Numbered from the stretch's first letter, positions 36,888 to 46,743 are shown. The stretch: DNA of 64,000 bases from Prevotella sp. (GCA_023666665.1 JAMPBN010000001.1:8305-72304); one strand, 5' to 3'. The notes: generated from the sequence alone by a model not told the origin. Numbers and translations: made by a program.

Positions 36888-37848
36888 ACTGAAGAAAATC
36901 ATCTCCTACATAATCCCGCCGATTATCACGGTGGGATTATGTTACGTTTTATACTCCGGAGTTGACCTCGGCGAAATCTGGAGCGGAGCGAAGCTCTGCA
37001 ATCCCTGGCTGATGGCGGCATTTATGGCCTGCAACGTCCTGGCCATGGTGGTGCGCGGCTACCGCTGGCGGCTGCAGCTCCGCGCCATCAACGTCAACCC
37101 CGGCACCGCCCAAATGTCGCGGGCCATATTCGGAACCTACGCCGTCAACCTGGTGTTTCCCCGCCTCGGCGAGTTCTGGCGCTGCACCTACGTTGCGCGT
37201 CTCAGCGCCAAGCCGTTCTCCGGAGTGTTCGGCACTATGGTTGCCGACCGTCTGAGCGACACCCTCATCGTGGGCCTGCTCTGCGGCGCAACATTCCTGC
37301 TCAGCCACGCCGCACTGCGCCGCTTCCTCGACTCCGCCAGCATCCCCGCCGACGTCTTCACCTCCCCCGCCGCCATTGCCCTCTACGCCCTGCCCATCCT
37401 CCTTGCCCTCTACCTAATTTTCGGCAAAGGGAAGATTGCCCAAAAAGTGCGCGACTTTCTGCTACGCACGTGGCGCGGCTTCACCGTAATTTTCCATATG
37501 CCGCGACGCGGGCAGTGGCTCCTCTATACGGCGCTGATTTGGGGCTCATACGTTGCCAGCATGTGGTTGTCAATGCTCGCCTACCCGCCGACCGCCGCCC
37601 TTGCCGCCACCCACGGCGCACAATGCGTCATGGTCACCTTCGTGTTCGGCTCCCTGGCTATGGCCATCCCCTCCAACGGCGGTATCGGCCCCTGGCAGTT
37701 CGCCATCATCCTCAGCCTCAGCAAGCTCTACGGCCTCGATGCCGCCCAAGCCCTCACTTTCGCCACCATCAACCTCGGTGCCACCACCCTCCTCACCATC
37801 CTCCTCGGCATCTACACCTTCCTCCACATCGTCCTCAAAAAATCCTGA
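36871..37848 (+). CDS. Polytopic membrane protein of the lysylphosphatidylglycerol synthase TM family
   Basis: The ATG at 36871 lies 17 bases inside the lpxA end and begins a sensible N-terminus (MLSKTKLKKIISYIIPPIITVGLCYVLYSG). This gives 325 residues; the longer frame upstream only reads lpxA out of frame. About eight hydrophobic segments are seen. The motif RGYRWRLQLRAI near residue 63 and the late SNGGIGPWQFAIILSL near residue 270 are typical of this flippase-like family, which is related to MprF transmembrane domains. The catalytic aminoacyl-transfer domain is absent. Position after lpxA suggests a role in envelope lipids (inference). Confidence 0.82.
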   Translation: MLSKTKLKKIISYIIPPIITVGLCYVLYSGVDLGEIWSGAKLCNPWLMAAFMACNVLAMVVRGYRWRLQLRAINVNPGTAQMSRAIFGTYAVNLVFPRLGEFWRCTYVARLSAKPFSGVFGTMVADRLSDTLIVGLLCGATFLLSHAALRRFLDSASIPADVFTSPAAIALYALPILLALYLIFGKGKIAQKVRDFLLRTWRGFTVIFHMPRRGQWLLYTALIWGSYVASMWLSMLAYPPTAALAATHGAQCVMVTFVFGSLAMAIPSNGGIGPWQFAIILSLSKLYGLDAAQALTFATINLGATTLLTILLGIYTFLHIVLKKS

Positions 37849-37928
37849 AAATAATCCACGTAGCCGTCCGCAGCGCGGCCACACGATGAATAGGCCACTG
37901 CCTTCTGCCAAATAAATTGTTAAAATTA

Positions 37929-37958
37929 TTGCGGATTCGCGAAAAATGCGTATATTTG
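37929..37958 (+). promoter_or_regulatory. Bacteroidetes-type promoter for the giant secreted protein
   Basis: TTG (37929-37931) and TATATTTG (37951-37958) are separated by 19 bases. The predicted start near 37962 leaves about 245 nt before the ATG at 38208. Confidence 0.68.
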
Positions 37959-37961
37959 CCG

Positions 37962-38207
37962 TGCGCAGACATGCGCTTCATATCGGCTAAATGATTGTAA
38001 ATCAACTAATTACCCCCCCCCGATTACCGAACCGATGTTCAGTAAACGAGGCTAAATCCTTATCTACTACCTTCCCGTGCCGGAGGCGGTCGCATTGTTG
38101 CGGTCGCCCGCTTCGTCGTGCTTATGGACTTCGCGGACTTTTGTCTGCGGACACACCCGTTATTGCCAACTAATCAATACCAATCACTAAAACCAATCTA
38201 ATTTAAC
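37962..38207 (+). promoter_or_regulatory. Long structured 5-prime leader
   Basis: The leader holds a run of nine C at 38013-38021, a direct repeat GCGGTCGC at 38086-38093 and 38100-38107, and a hairpin with stem CGCGGAC/GTCTGCG (one G-U pair) and a TTTT loop at 38132-38149. A 60-codon frame at 37991-38173 is open but looks unlike a protein. No known riboswitch was recognised. Confidence 0.45.
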
Positions 38208-41200
38208 ATGAACAAAAAACTATCACGAAAACTTGCTGCGGTCTTGGCGCTTTTTGCCCTCTCCGTCGCCCCTTCCGCGATGGCGTACGATACGCAGGTG
38301 TTGAAGCCGGCCGTTTCGACGTTGACAAACGAAGGGTATTATTACATCTACGATGCGCATGCCGATGATGGTACAGCAACGGAAACAACAAGCTCCAACA
38401 ACAGTCGTTATGCGTTCCGATTTGATTCCGGCGCCGCTGATGCAGAAACCGCAGCTGTGAACGGAACTCATACGAAGCCGGTAAATTCAATTAATACTCT
38501 TGAGAACAAACACGTTTGGCAAGCATTCTTAGTCCAGGATAATGTATGGCAATTTAAGAACGTAGCAACCGGGCGTTATATGGCTCAGGCTAGTGCCCAA
38601 ACAACCTCCGTTGCGGCAAATTATGGTTCCTTTGATCTCGAACCTGTTGCAAATCAAGCCGGAGTCTTCAAGGTGAAAGTGCATGGAACAACAAATACTC
38701 GTTGGGACGGTAATGGTACCGGCGTTAACCCTATGGTATATTGGGGTGGCAGCGGGCATGACATTAAGTTCTATTCTGCTGTAGCCGATGGGGATGATGA
38801 ATATGTTCTTGATACCGAGAATGGTTGGAATGTTACCTTTACATATCCCGAATATAGAGGAGTAACTTTTACTGAAACTATTTCTATAGCAGATGGAGAA
38901 AATGCAGCCAACCACATTCCCGCAAAGGATTTCTTTGTTGCAACAGGACTGTCTTCAACCGACTGCTTTGTTGGCGAAAGCAATAAGGCTTTTAACGTTG
39001 TCGGCAATTGGGTTTATCCTGTTACGGAAAATGTCTATCGAATCCGCATTAAACCCGGTGACAGCAGTTCAAATCCTATAAGAAACGATGGTGCTCATAT
39101 ACTTAGTCATCATAATACTTCTTCCGATGTATGTGAAGCCGAAATGCTTTGGTATTTCAAGCTTGTAGAATATACTTCTTCGGGTGAATTAAAGGTGACT
39201 TTGCACTCTCTTGTCGAGGGTGATACGAAAGGCGTATATTTCACAAATGTTGATAATGCCGGAAGCGCAAGTGTGGAATCTGTATTCAGTGAGAACCCTA
39301 CGGTATTTGTAGTACAACCTACAACGTGGGCTAGTCGTATTGACGGGGATTTCTGTCTTAAAATGGATGGCGTAAATAACTGGGCCAATGACCGTAATCC
39401 CTACTTCTCGACATGGAATAATTCTGCTGCCACCAACGACCCCGGCTCGGTAGTACGTATTCAGTCATTGACTGATAGTGATATCGATGAATTCACAAGG
39501 GCCGGAGCTACTGACGAGGAACTTGAAGCAGTCCGTCAAAACCCGACACCGGAACTCGTTAAAACTCTTTTGGGAAAGATTGCCGCTATGCAAGTATACA
39601 CCGTCAATGTTGTCAAAGGCGACGTAAATTACGGTACATTTACGCATCGCGGACTGCCACTGCCCGAGCTTCCCACTACTCTTGGCAATTACGGTGAGAT
39701 AGATGATAATTTTACCGCCACCTTTACACTGTCTGAAGGTGTCGAGCCGTTTAAGATGGTTAACAGCCGCCGCCTCAACCAGTGGCTCACTACCGATGAT
39801 AACGGCTTGTATCGCACCGCAAGCAGTGACGGTAGTTTCGCAGCGGGTGAGTGGTTCATCCAACAGAATGTGACCGACGGAATCAAAATCTTTGTTCCCT
39901 CCAAGGGTAAATATGTTGGAGGCTTTACAAGCGGAGCGCAAATCCCCTTTGCTGATTCCTACGCCGCCGCAGCGACTATGACAATTGAGAATGACCAAAA
40001 CGGTCCTTCGGTAATTATAAACAACAGCCTCGGCATGAATCTATGGAACGGCCAGAATGGCGCGGGTACAATCGCCGGATACCGCTACATAGAAAACGAT
40101 AATAAGGATGCCTCTTGCTATTGGTTTATAGTTTATGACGAAGATGCGTTCAACAGCAATATCGTCAACTACTATGTTGTTGACACCACCGCAGACATTC
40201 CCGTTAATAACAGCACTGCCCGATTCTTGAATACCGGCATATGGTATGTGGCTCAGCAGGCAGCCAAAGATGCCATCACTGCTGCCACTACCGCAGCAGT
40301 TGAAGCAGCCGAGATTGCCAAAGTTCAGGCTCTTGTTGACGCTGCTGCCATTGCTCAATTTGGTAAGAAAGGAACAGATATTACCGCAATGGTAACATCC
40401 CTCAACGAGGCCACTGCTACTCTGAATACTGCTACTGCGAATGCAGATCAGCCTGAACTCTTTAATAATGTAAAAGCTACCGGCGATGCATTTATTGCTA
40501 TGGGCTTTGGTAATGACGAACAGCGTAGCGCTTGGGAAACGGCAACGAACGTAACCGGTAAGAAAACATTTGCAGTAATTGAAGCATTGACTGCATCGCT
40601 GAATACTTTGGTAGCAGATGCTTCAATTGTTGCCGACAACGTTTCCATACGAATTGAAAGTCACAATACGCGCAATCAGTATATAACTCCTACCGATAAC
40701 CTATCAAATGTAAGTCGTCTTGATGATACAAAATCTGACAGACAAGCTTTTACTGTAAAACACGCTAACGAAAATGGCTTCTATCTGTTCAGCGAATACG
40801 CCAATAAATATATAAAGACAAATGGTGCTTCAAATCACGTATCGCTTGTAAACAATGCATCCGATGCAACAGTCTTGTATTTTGATGTGTATAATGCTCA
40901 AACGGCACAATTCGGTATTGGCGTCTACGGTCAAACCGGCTATGACAGCCATCTGCACACAAATCAAGAAAGCCAGCAAGAAAAAGTTGTTTGCTGGTCT
41001 TCCGGCGATGCATCATCGTGGTATTTGTCGTCAGTAAGTAGCGACGAAGCACTGTCGCAGCACATTGCCGGCGCCAAGGCGCAGACTCATTACAATGCTG
41101 ATGTTGATTTATATCCTTATGGCAGCGAAGTTGGTCAATATACCATCACCGGTGCAACATATGCGCAAGCTACTGCGGCTTTGGCTACCGTAGATAATAC

Positions 41201-43442
41201 TGAGACCACATATGCAGAACGATATGCAGCCGCAGACATCTTGTTTGGCATTACGGCGGTTAACATCAACCTCCCCCAAGCCGGTCATTTCTACCGTCTG
41301 AGCGGTGTAAACGACTATGCCAACAAGTATCTGAGTTCTGCTCTTTATTCCAGTGGCCGTTTCAGTATGGTTAATGGCAATCAAGCTGACACGGATAATA
41401 CCTATTCAACCCTTTTCTACTTTGACGGCGAAAAGCTGATTGCAGTAGATGGCGGTCTTGCCCTCGGCACAATGGCGGATAATAATAATCGTGTGCCGGT
41501 AGTGGCTACCAATGGTGCAACATATTCTTTTGAAGGAAGCAATATTGTTGGTAAATATTTCATCAAGAGTGGCAACTATTATATATTCAACGCTTCCGCT
41601 GATATTGATTCCGGCTCCGGCCATGATGAAAGAGACGGCTACCGTTGGACTATCACTGAGGCAAAGTGGATTCCTCTGCCCGGCTCTGATAATCGCGCCA
41701 CTACTTCTATCTGCTCGCCTGTGGCACTCGACTTTGAAAAGAAATCAGGCTACGCAATGTATACCCCTGAGGTTGACGAAAACGGCAAGGTTATCCTTAC
41801 CCGGCTTTCAGGTTCTGTAATCCCGGCAAATACTCCGGTAGTTTTGACGTTCAACCGCACGGCGGTTGACCCCACTAATCAATGTGTATTCGCCAAGGTT
41901 GGCAACGTTGATGCGAACGAAGAAACGCGCAACAACTATATGTCGAAAGCTAAGGAAGCCGGCGTAAACTACATCGCCATGACCGATGGCGCCTTCTCAG
42001 CGGTTACCACCGACTATATCCCCGGCTTCAAACCGGTACTGACCGTTCCGGAAGTTAACGAGGAGGGTTATGCGATGATGGAAGATAAGCTGCATACGCT
42101 GCTGTTTGACCCCGAAGGTAAGGTTTATACCATTAAGAACAGCGATACCACCAACAATCGCGGCTACCTCGTTTACAGCGATGCTCAGAACGTTCTGTGG
42201 ACTTCAAATAAACTTGGCATGAGTAACGATCAGGCTGATGCTGAAGCTCCGACCAACGTTAACTACCACTGGACATTTATCCCCGACGGCGAGGGTAATT
42301 ACTACCTCTATAACCTCGGCGCACAGAAATTTGCCGCCGCTTTTGAAGTAGCAGACAATGCAACTCACTTTGATAACGATGGTGGATGCCACGCCGAATT
42401 CTATTGGCACTTCTCTGACTATCCCACCGCAGTAAGCGTTGAATTTGGCGACTATGACGAGAAGATTTCCCTCGGTCAGTCAGTATTCAACATTTATGGC
42501 GGACAGAATAACCACCCGGACAAGGGCGACCGCCTGCCCGGTATGGTAATTGTCAACGGTTATGCTGCTCCTGTTCCCGGTATTGCCGGAAACACATCCC
42601 AAAACGGTTGCGGCTTCATCTTCACGGAGGTTGCCTGCGAGCAACTACCCGCAACTCCCGGCGTTGAGGAACTCGAAGCCGTCAAGTCTGAGATGGAACA
42701 GGTGTTTGATCACGCTCTGCGCCTTAACGAACACGTTGAGAACAACATCTCGGAGGTTGGCTTCTACTCGGGCAATGCGGCAACCGAATTTACCACCGCA
42801 TTCATTGAGGGTTACAATGCCGAAACCGCCGAAGACAAGTATTATGCAGTAATCCGCGGCCACAACGCCGTAACCGAGAAGACCTACAACGGCTTCAACC
42901 ACAACGAAGCTTATCAGCTGACGGTTGGCAACGACCGCTACATCAATGCAGCTGACAACGAGCAAAGCTGGGAACTCGGCGATATCAGCGCAAGCGATGT
43001 CGACAGAAAGTATCTATCCAACTGGCACGCTGAGGTTGCTGAGGATGGTCAGATTACGTTCTCGCACGTTTTGAGCGTTCCCGCTCCTGAAGAGGGAACC
43101 GTTACCGAGCCTGAAACTGAGACCGAGCCTGAGAATAGCCCCGCAGCAGTGCGCCGCCGCGCCGAGGGCGAGAAGTCCGTTCAGAAGACAGTTGCTTTCA
43201 CCGCAACTCCCGCTTACGACGGTCTGGGCAACGTTACTCTGAACCTTGAGGGCCTGAACGGCGCAGTGCGCGTTGCCTCTTTGGGTGACGACTCTGACGG
43301 CAAGAAGACTACTGCAATCACCGAGATTGAGCTGGTCGGCCCGAACGCCAACAGCATCTATGACCTGCAGGGTCGTCGCGTCAGCGTCGCAGCCCGCCGC
43401 GGCCTCTACATCGTCAACGGCCGCCTGCAGGTGGTGAAGTAA
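38208..43442 (+). CDS. Giant secreted multi-module protein with short type IX-like tail
   Basis: A 1744-residue protein with a signal peptide (LAAVLALFALSVAPSAMA). Several related beta-rich modules follow: YYYIYDAH...VWQFKNVATGRYMA near residues 45-135, FYLFSEYANKYIKTNG near 855, FYRLSGVNDYANKYLSS near 1030, and WTFIPDGEGNYYLYNLGAQKFAA near 1355. They look like ricin-type lectin units. A helical Ala/Thr-rich segment lies near 685-765. A Pro/Glu/Thr linker (TEPETETEPE) near 1630 precedes the terminal domain. The end is IYDLQGRRVS then RGLYIVNG. No catalytic motif is seen. I infer a surface-exposed adhesin or glycan binder exported by the type IX system encoded just downstream. Confidence 0.75.
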   Translation: MNKKLSRKLAAVLALFALSVAPSAMAYDTQVLKPAVSTLTNEGYYYIYDAHADDGTATETTSSNNSRYAFRFDSGAADAETAAVNGTHTKPVNSINTLENKHVWQAFLVQDNVWQFKNVATGRYMAQASAQTTSVAANYGSFDLEPVANQAGVFKVKVHGTTNTRWDGNGTGVNPMVYWGGSGHDIKFYSAVADGDDEYVLDTENGWNVTFTYPEYRGVTFTETISIADGENAANHIPAKDFFVATGLSSTDCFVGESNKAFNVVGNWVYPVTENVYRIRIKPGDSSSNPIRNDGAHILSHHNTSSDVCEAEMLWYFKLVEYTSSGELKVTLHSLVEGDTKGVYFTNVDNAGSASVESVFSENPTVFVVQPTTWASRIDGDFCLKMDGVNNWANDRNPYFSTWNNSAATNDPGSVVRIQSLTDSDIDEFTRAGATDEELEAVRQNPTPELVKTLLGKIAAMQVYTVNVVKGDVNYGTFTHRGLPLPELPTTLGNYGEIDDNFTATFTLSEGVEPFKMVNSRRLNQWLTTDDNGLYRTASSDGSFAAGEWFIQQNVTDGIKIFVPSKGKYVGGFTSGAQIPFADSYAAAATMTIENDQNGPSVIINNSLGMNLWNGQNGAGTIAGYRYIENDNKDASCYWFIVYDEDAFNSNIVNYYVVDTTADIPVNNSTARFLNTGIWYVAQQAAKDAITAATTAAVEAAEIAKVQALVDAAAIAQFGKKGTDITAMVTSLNEATATLNTATANADQPELFNNVKATGDAFIAMGFGNDEQRSAWETATNVTGKKTFAVIEALTASLNTLVADASIVADNVSIRIESHNTRNQYITPTDNLSNVSRLDDTKSDRQAFTVKHANENGFYLFSEYANKYIKTNGASNHVSLVNNASDATVLYFDVYNAQTAQFGIGVYGQTGYDSHLHTNQESQQEKVVCWSSGDASSWYLSSVSSDEALSQHIAGAKAQTHYNADVDLYPYGSEVGQYTITGATYAQATAALATVDNTETTYAERYAAADILFGITAVNINLPQAGHFYRLSGVNDYANKYLSSALYSSGRFSMVNGNQADTDNTYSTLFYFDGEKLIAVDGGLALGTMADNNNRVPVVATNGATYSFEGSNIVGKYFIKSGNYYIFNASADIDSGSGHDERDGYRWTITEAKWIPLPGSDNRATTSICSPVALDFEKKSGYAMYTPEVDENGKVILTRLSGSVIPANTPVVLTFNRTAVDPTNQCVFAKVGNVDANEETRNNYMSKAKEAGVNYIAMTDGAFSAVTTDYIPGFKPVLTVPEVNEEGYAMMEDKLHTLLFDPEGKVYTIKNSDTTNNRGYLVYSDAQNVLWTSNKLGMSNDQADAEAPTNVNYHWTFIPDGEGNYYLYNLGAQKFAAAFEVADNATHFDNDGGCHAEFYWHFSDYPTAVSVEFGDYDEKISLGQSVFNIYGGQNNHPDKGDRLPGMVIVNGYAAPVPGIAGNTSQNGCGFIFTEVACEQLPATPGVEELEAVKSEMEQVFDHALRLNEHVENNISEVGFYSGNAATEFTTAFIEGYNAETAEDKYYAVIRGHNAVTEKTYNGFNHNEAYQLTVGNDRYINAADNEQSWELGDISASDVDRKYLSNWHAEVAEDGQITFSHVLSVPAPEEGTVTEPETETEPENSPAAVRRRAEGEKSVQKTVAFTATPAYDGLGNVTLNLEGLNGAVRVASLGDDSDGKKTTAITEIELVGPNANSIYDLQGRRVSVAARRGLYIVNGRLQVVK

Positions 43443-43480
43443 GCCTAAGACCCTAATTAGTTTAATTGATATGAATTGTG

Positions 43481-43516
43481 GAGGCGGCCGCCCGTGAGGG
43501 TAGCCGCCTCATTTTA
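43481..43516 (+). terminator. Intrinsic terminator of the giant-protein gene
   Basis: GAGGCGGC (43481-43488) pairs with GCCGCCTC (43503-43510). An inner CCC/GGG stem closes on GTGA, and ATTTTAT follows. Confidence 0.82.
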
Positions 43517-43551
43517 TACAATAAATCGGCGGGGGAGTGCGTTAATTATGT

Positions 43552-44265
43552 GTGAGAAACCGGATTTTATTCGTTTTACTTTGCGCCGTTGCGCTGCTGA
43601 GCGCCGACGGCAAGCAGCTTAACGACAAGCTGCTCAACCGCCCATATGCCGACCTGAAGGCCTGGCACTTAGGATTCAGCGTGGGCCTGCATATGCAGGA
43701 CTTGCAGCTGACCAACAACGGCTACAGCGCCGACGGTCAGCAATGGTTTGCCGAGCAGCCGGCTTTCAACCCCGGCTTTTGCGTCAACGGCCTTATTGAC
43801 TTCAGGTTACACACTCATTTCAACGTTCGCCTGGCTCCGGGCATATGGTTCGGCAACAAGGTATTGGAATTTCGCGACGCCCTTTCGGGAGCCACGGAGC
43901 GCCAAAACATCAAGTCAACGATTCTGGTGCTACCCATTGACTTGAAAATCTCGTCGCTGCGCTACCGCAACGTGCGCCCCTACCTGACGGCGGGAGTGAT
44001 GCCGACATTCGACGTTGGCAAGCGCCGCAACGATGAGCTGATCCACCTGAAAAAGTTTGACACGTTCGTGACCGTGGGTCTCGGACTCGACACGTATTTC
44101 CCCTACTTCAAGTTCATTCCGGAGGTGAAGTTCTGCTTCGGCCTAAGCAACTTGCTGGAGCGCAAGCGCGAGGACCTTGCCGACACCCCCGAGCGGATGA
44201 TTTTCACCAACTCTCTTGACCGCGCAGTTTCGCGCATGATAGTGCTGACTTTCTATTTTGAATAA
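43552..44265 (+). CDS. porT: PorT-family outer-membrane protein of the type IX system
   Basis: A 237-residue predicted beta-barrel with a signal peptide (NRILFVLLCAVALLSADG). The start is GTG at 43552; a nearby ATG at 43548 is in another frame. Features typical of PorT include LNRPYADLKAWHLGFSVGLH near residue 26, ERQNIKSTILVLPIDLKISSL near 103 and RPYLTAGVMPTFDV near 130, with a final strand IVLTFYFE. PorT is required for secretion and maturation of type IX cargo. It is the first gene of the operon and overlaps porP by eight bases. Confidence 0.85.
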   Translation: MRNRILFVLLCAVALLSADGKQLNDKLLNRPYADLKAWHLGFSVGLHMQDLQLTNNGYSADGQQWFAEQPAFNPGFCVNGLIDFRLHTHFNVRLAPGIWFGNKVLEFRDALSGATERQNIKSTILVLPIDLKISSLRYRNVRPYLTAGVMPTFDVGKRRNDELIHLKKFDTFVTVGLGLDTYFPYFKFIPEVKFCFGLSNLLERKREDLADTPERMIFTNSLDRAVSRMIVLTFYFE

Positions 44266-45235
44266 GATATTTAAATACTTGCTGCTGCTCATTGCCTTTT
44301 CGGCTTCGGCCCAGACGGAACCGAACATGACGCAATATTTCCAGGCACCGAGTTTCATCAACCCTGCCGAGGCCGGAGCCACGGATCTGCTGCGCATTCG
44401 CGGCGGCTTTCGCATGCAGTGGCTCGGCATTGAGGGTGCGCCCCGCGACTTTATGGCGGCTGCCGATGTGCCCTTTCAGGTGTTTGGCCGCAGATTCGGC
44501 GGCGGTGTGACGATGTTTCAGGAGAGCATCGGCCTCTATAAGACGTTCAGCATCAACGGCCAGCTCTCTGCGCGTCAGAAAATCGGCAAGGGCTATATGA
44601 CCCTCGGCGTTCAGTTCGGCTACCTGACGCAGAGCTTCAAGGGTTCGGAAGTGGAGATTCCAGACGATGACGACTACCACGACTCTAACGACGAAGCCAT
44701 TCCAACGATGGACGTTGAGGGCAACCACTTTGATATGGCCGTTGGCCTGGGCTACACCCACAAATGGTTTAGCGTAGGAGTGGCGTGCACGCATCTGCTC
44801 TCGCCCAAAATCAAGATGCAGCGCGAGGGAGAGCAGGGTGGAGGCTCGTCAGACGAGCAATATTTTGAATTTAACTTCCGCAGAAATCTTTATTTTATCG
44901 CTTCGAGCAATATTCCGCTAAAAAATACGTTATTTGAAGTGTTACCCTCTGTCATGGTGCGCTCCGACTTACGCTCCGTTCAGGCAGACATCACCGCCCG
45001 GTTGCGCTGGAAGAAGTTCCTCACCGCCGGTTTGGGATACCGCACGAACGATGCCGTGTCTGTAATGCTCGAGGGCGAGTTTAAAGGCATAAAAATCGGC
45101 TATAGCTACGACTATTCCACCTCCGCGATAATGCGAGCGAGCAGCGGAAGCCACGAAGTTTGGCTCGGTTACAGCCTGAAGCTCAACTTCGGCGAAAAGA
45201 ACCGCAACAAGCACAAGAGCATCCGCGTAATGTGA
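44258..45235 (+). CDS. porP: PorP/SprF-family type IX secretion outer-membrane protein
   Basis: A 325-residue beta-barrel protein. The only start that preserves the signal peptide (NKIFKYLLLLIAFSASAQ) is a TTG at 44258, inside the porT end. The motif TEPNMTQYFQAPSFINPAEAGAT directly after the signal is the hallmark of PorP/SprF. Strands run to the C-terminal VWLGYSLKLNFG. PorP links the periplasmic GldK/GldN ring to the outer membrane. The stop codon is followed immediately by an AGTGnnn heptad array. Confidence 0.9.
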   Translation: MNKIFKYLLLLIAFSASAQTEPNMTQYFQAPSFINPAEAGATDLLRIRGGFRMQWLGIEGAPRDFMAAADVPFQVFGRRFGGGVTMFQESIGLYKTFSINGQLSARQKIGKGYMTLGVQFGYLTQSFKGSEVEIPDDDDYHDSNDEAIPTMDVEGNHFDMAVGLGYTHKWFSVGVACTHLLSPKIKMQREGEQGGGSSDEQYFEFNFRRNLYFIASSNIPLKNTLFEVLPSVMVRSDLRSVQADITARLRWKKFLTAGLGYRTNDAVSVMLEGEFKGIKIGYSYDYSTSAIMRASSGSHEVWLGYSLKLNFGEKNRNKHKSIRVM

Positions 45236-45283
45236 GTGGACAGTGGGCAGTGGATAGTGAAGAGTTAACAGTGAAAAGTGAAA
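45235..45283 (+). repeat. Heptad array, seven AGTGnnn-type units
   Basis: Seven consecutive seven-base units (AGTGGAC, AGTGGGC, AGTGGAT, AGTGAAG, AGTTAAC, AGTGAAA, AGTGAAA) begin on the last base of the porP stop and fill most of the gap to gldK. Confidence 0.88.
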
Positions 45284-45300
45284 AGATAATACATAGATAT

Positions 45301-46743
45301 ATGAAGAAGCTTTTTTTGATGATACTTGCCGTTATCGGCATTACTCTCGGGCTCAGCTCCTGCGCCGGCTCATCGGCAGGCGGCAGCGGCGGCGAAGTAA
45401 CCGGCATCAGCACCGGAGCCTGGAGCGAACCCACGCCCTACGGCATGGTATTGGTTGAGCGCGGCTCGATACTCAGCGGCGTGAGCAAACCCGACTCGCT
45501 GCGCGGCATCACGGCCGATGCGCGCCCCATATCGGTAGAGTCTTTTTGGATGGATGAAACCGAAATCACCAACGCCAAGTATAAGCAGTTTGTCTACTGG
45601 GTACGCGACTCCATTATCCGCGAGCGCCTTGCTGACCCCGCATATGGCGGCAACGAGGAGTTTCGCATTGAAGAAGACAAGGAGGGCAACCCCATCGGTC
45701 CGTTCCTTAACTGGAGCAAGGCCATACCCTGGAAGAATCCCAACGAAGACGAGCAGCGCGCCATAGAGAGCGTTTATCGCATCAACCCGATTACCGGCGC
45801 CAAAGAGCTGGACTACACGCAGCTCAACTACCGCTACGAAACGTATAACCACACGGAGGCAGCCAAGCGCCGCAACCGTTTGGACCCGACGCGCCGCGAA
45901 TATAACACCGACCGCCCGGTACCCACCGATGTGCCGATGATTTCCAAGGACACCGCCTACGTCAACGACGAGGGCGTGATTATCCGCCAGACCATTAACC
46001 GCGGCCTGACCGGCGACTACGACTTCCTCAACACATACATCGTAAACGTCTATCCCGACACTACGGCGTGGATTAACGACTTCGACAACGCTTACAACGA
46101 GCCCTATACCCGCCTATACTTCAGCAACGGCCTCTATAACGACTACCCGGTAGTAGGCGTGAGCTGGGAGCAGGCCACGGCGTTTGCCAACTGGCGCACC
46201 GACTACCTGCGCCGCTCGCTGGGCAAGGATGGCATCTACGTAGAGCCATATCGCCTACCCACCGAACTGGAATGGGAATATGCAGCCCGCGCCGGCGAAG
46301 ATGAAAACGTATTCCCCTGGCAGGGCGACCTCCCCATTATGGAAGACAAGGGGTGCTTCTACGCCAACTTCAAGCCCGCCGACGGCAACTATATGCGCGA
46401 TGGCCACCTCATCACCTCAAAGGTAGGCACATATAACGCCAATGACTTCGGTCTCTACGACATGGCCGGCAACGTCAGCGAATGGACCTCGACGGCTTAC
46501 ACCGAGAGCGTCGGTAAGATTCAGGCCGACATCAACCCGCAATATCGCTATGATGCCGCCAAGGAAGACCCCTACAAGCTGAAGCGCAAAATAGTGCGCG
46601 GCGGTTCGTGGAAAGACGTGGTCAGCGATGTGCGCTCCGACATCCGCATGTGGGAGTATCAAAACGAGCAGCGCTCATATATCGGATTCCGCTGCGTGCG
46701 CACCCAAATCGGCACCGCCAAAGGCCAAAAATCACACAAATAA
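45301..46743 (+). CDS. gldK: GldK/PorK type IX secretion lipoprotein
   Basis: The frame is open from 45160, but the ATG at 45301 begins the lipoprotein signal (MILAVIGITLGLSSCAG), giving 480 residues. The rest is a formylglycine-generating-enzyme-like (SUMF1) fold without sulfatase-activating function: MVLVERGSILSG near residue 45, SVESFWMDETEITNAKY near 80, VVGVSWEQATAFANWR near 285, LPTELEWEYAARAG near 320, and GGSWKDVVSDVR and GFRCVRT at the end. With GldN it forms the periplasmic ring of the secretion machine. Its stop codon is the first TAA of the following TAATTAG array. Confidence 0.94.
   Translation: MKKLFLMILAVIGITLGLSSCAGSSAGGSGGEVTGISTGAWSEPTPYGMVLVERGSILSGVSKPDSLRGITADARPISVESFWMDETEITNAKYKQFVYWVRDSIIRERLADPAYGGNEEFRIEEDKEGNPIGPFLNWSKAIPWKNPNEDEQRAIESVYRINPITGAKELDYTQLNYRYETYNHTEAAKRRNRLDPTRREYNTDRPVPTDVPMISKDTAYVNDEGVIIRQTINRGLTGDYDFLNTYIVNVYPDTTAWINDFDNAYNEPYTRLYFSNGLYNDYPVVGVSWEQATAFANWRTDYLRRSLGKDGIYVEPYRLPTELEWEYAARAGEDENVFPWQGDLPIMEDKGCFYANFKPADGNYMRDGHLITSKVGTYNANDFGLYDMAGNVSEWTSTAYTESVGKIQADINPQYRYDAAKEDPYKLKRKIVRGGSWKDVVSDVRSDIRMWEYQNEQRSYIGFRCVRTQIGTAKGQKSHK

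Noticed and set aside
36108..36902. 264-codon minus-strand open frame over lpxA
   Set aside because: The hexapeptide repeats of lpxA on the plus strand explain the periodic antisense frame.
37991..38173. 60-codon upstream open frame in the leader of the giant-protein gene
   Set aside because: The product is rich in Arg, Cys and Pro with no conserved look. It crosses the poly-C tract and the hairpin, so it is better read as untranslated leader.
45301..46743. GldK read as a sulfatase-modifying enzyme
   Set aside because: The SUMF1-like fold is present, but the lipoprotein signal and the place between porP and gldL identify it as GldK, a structural ring protein.
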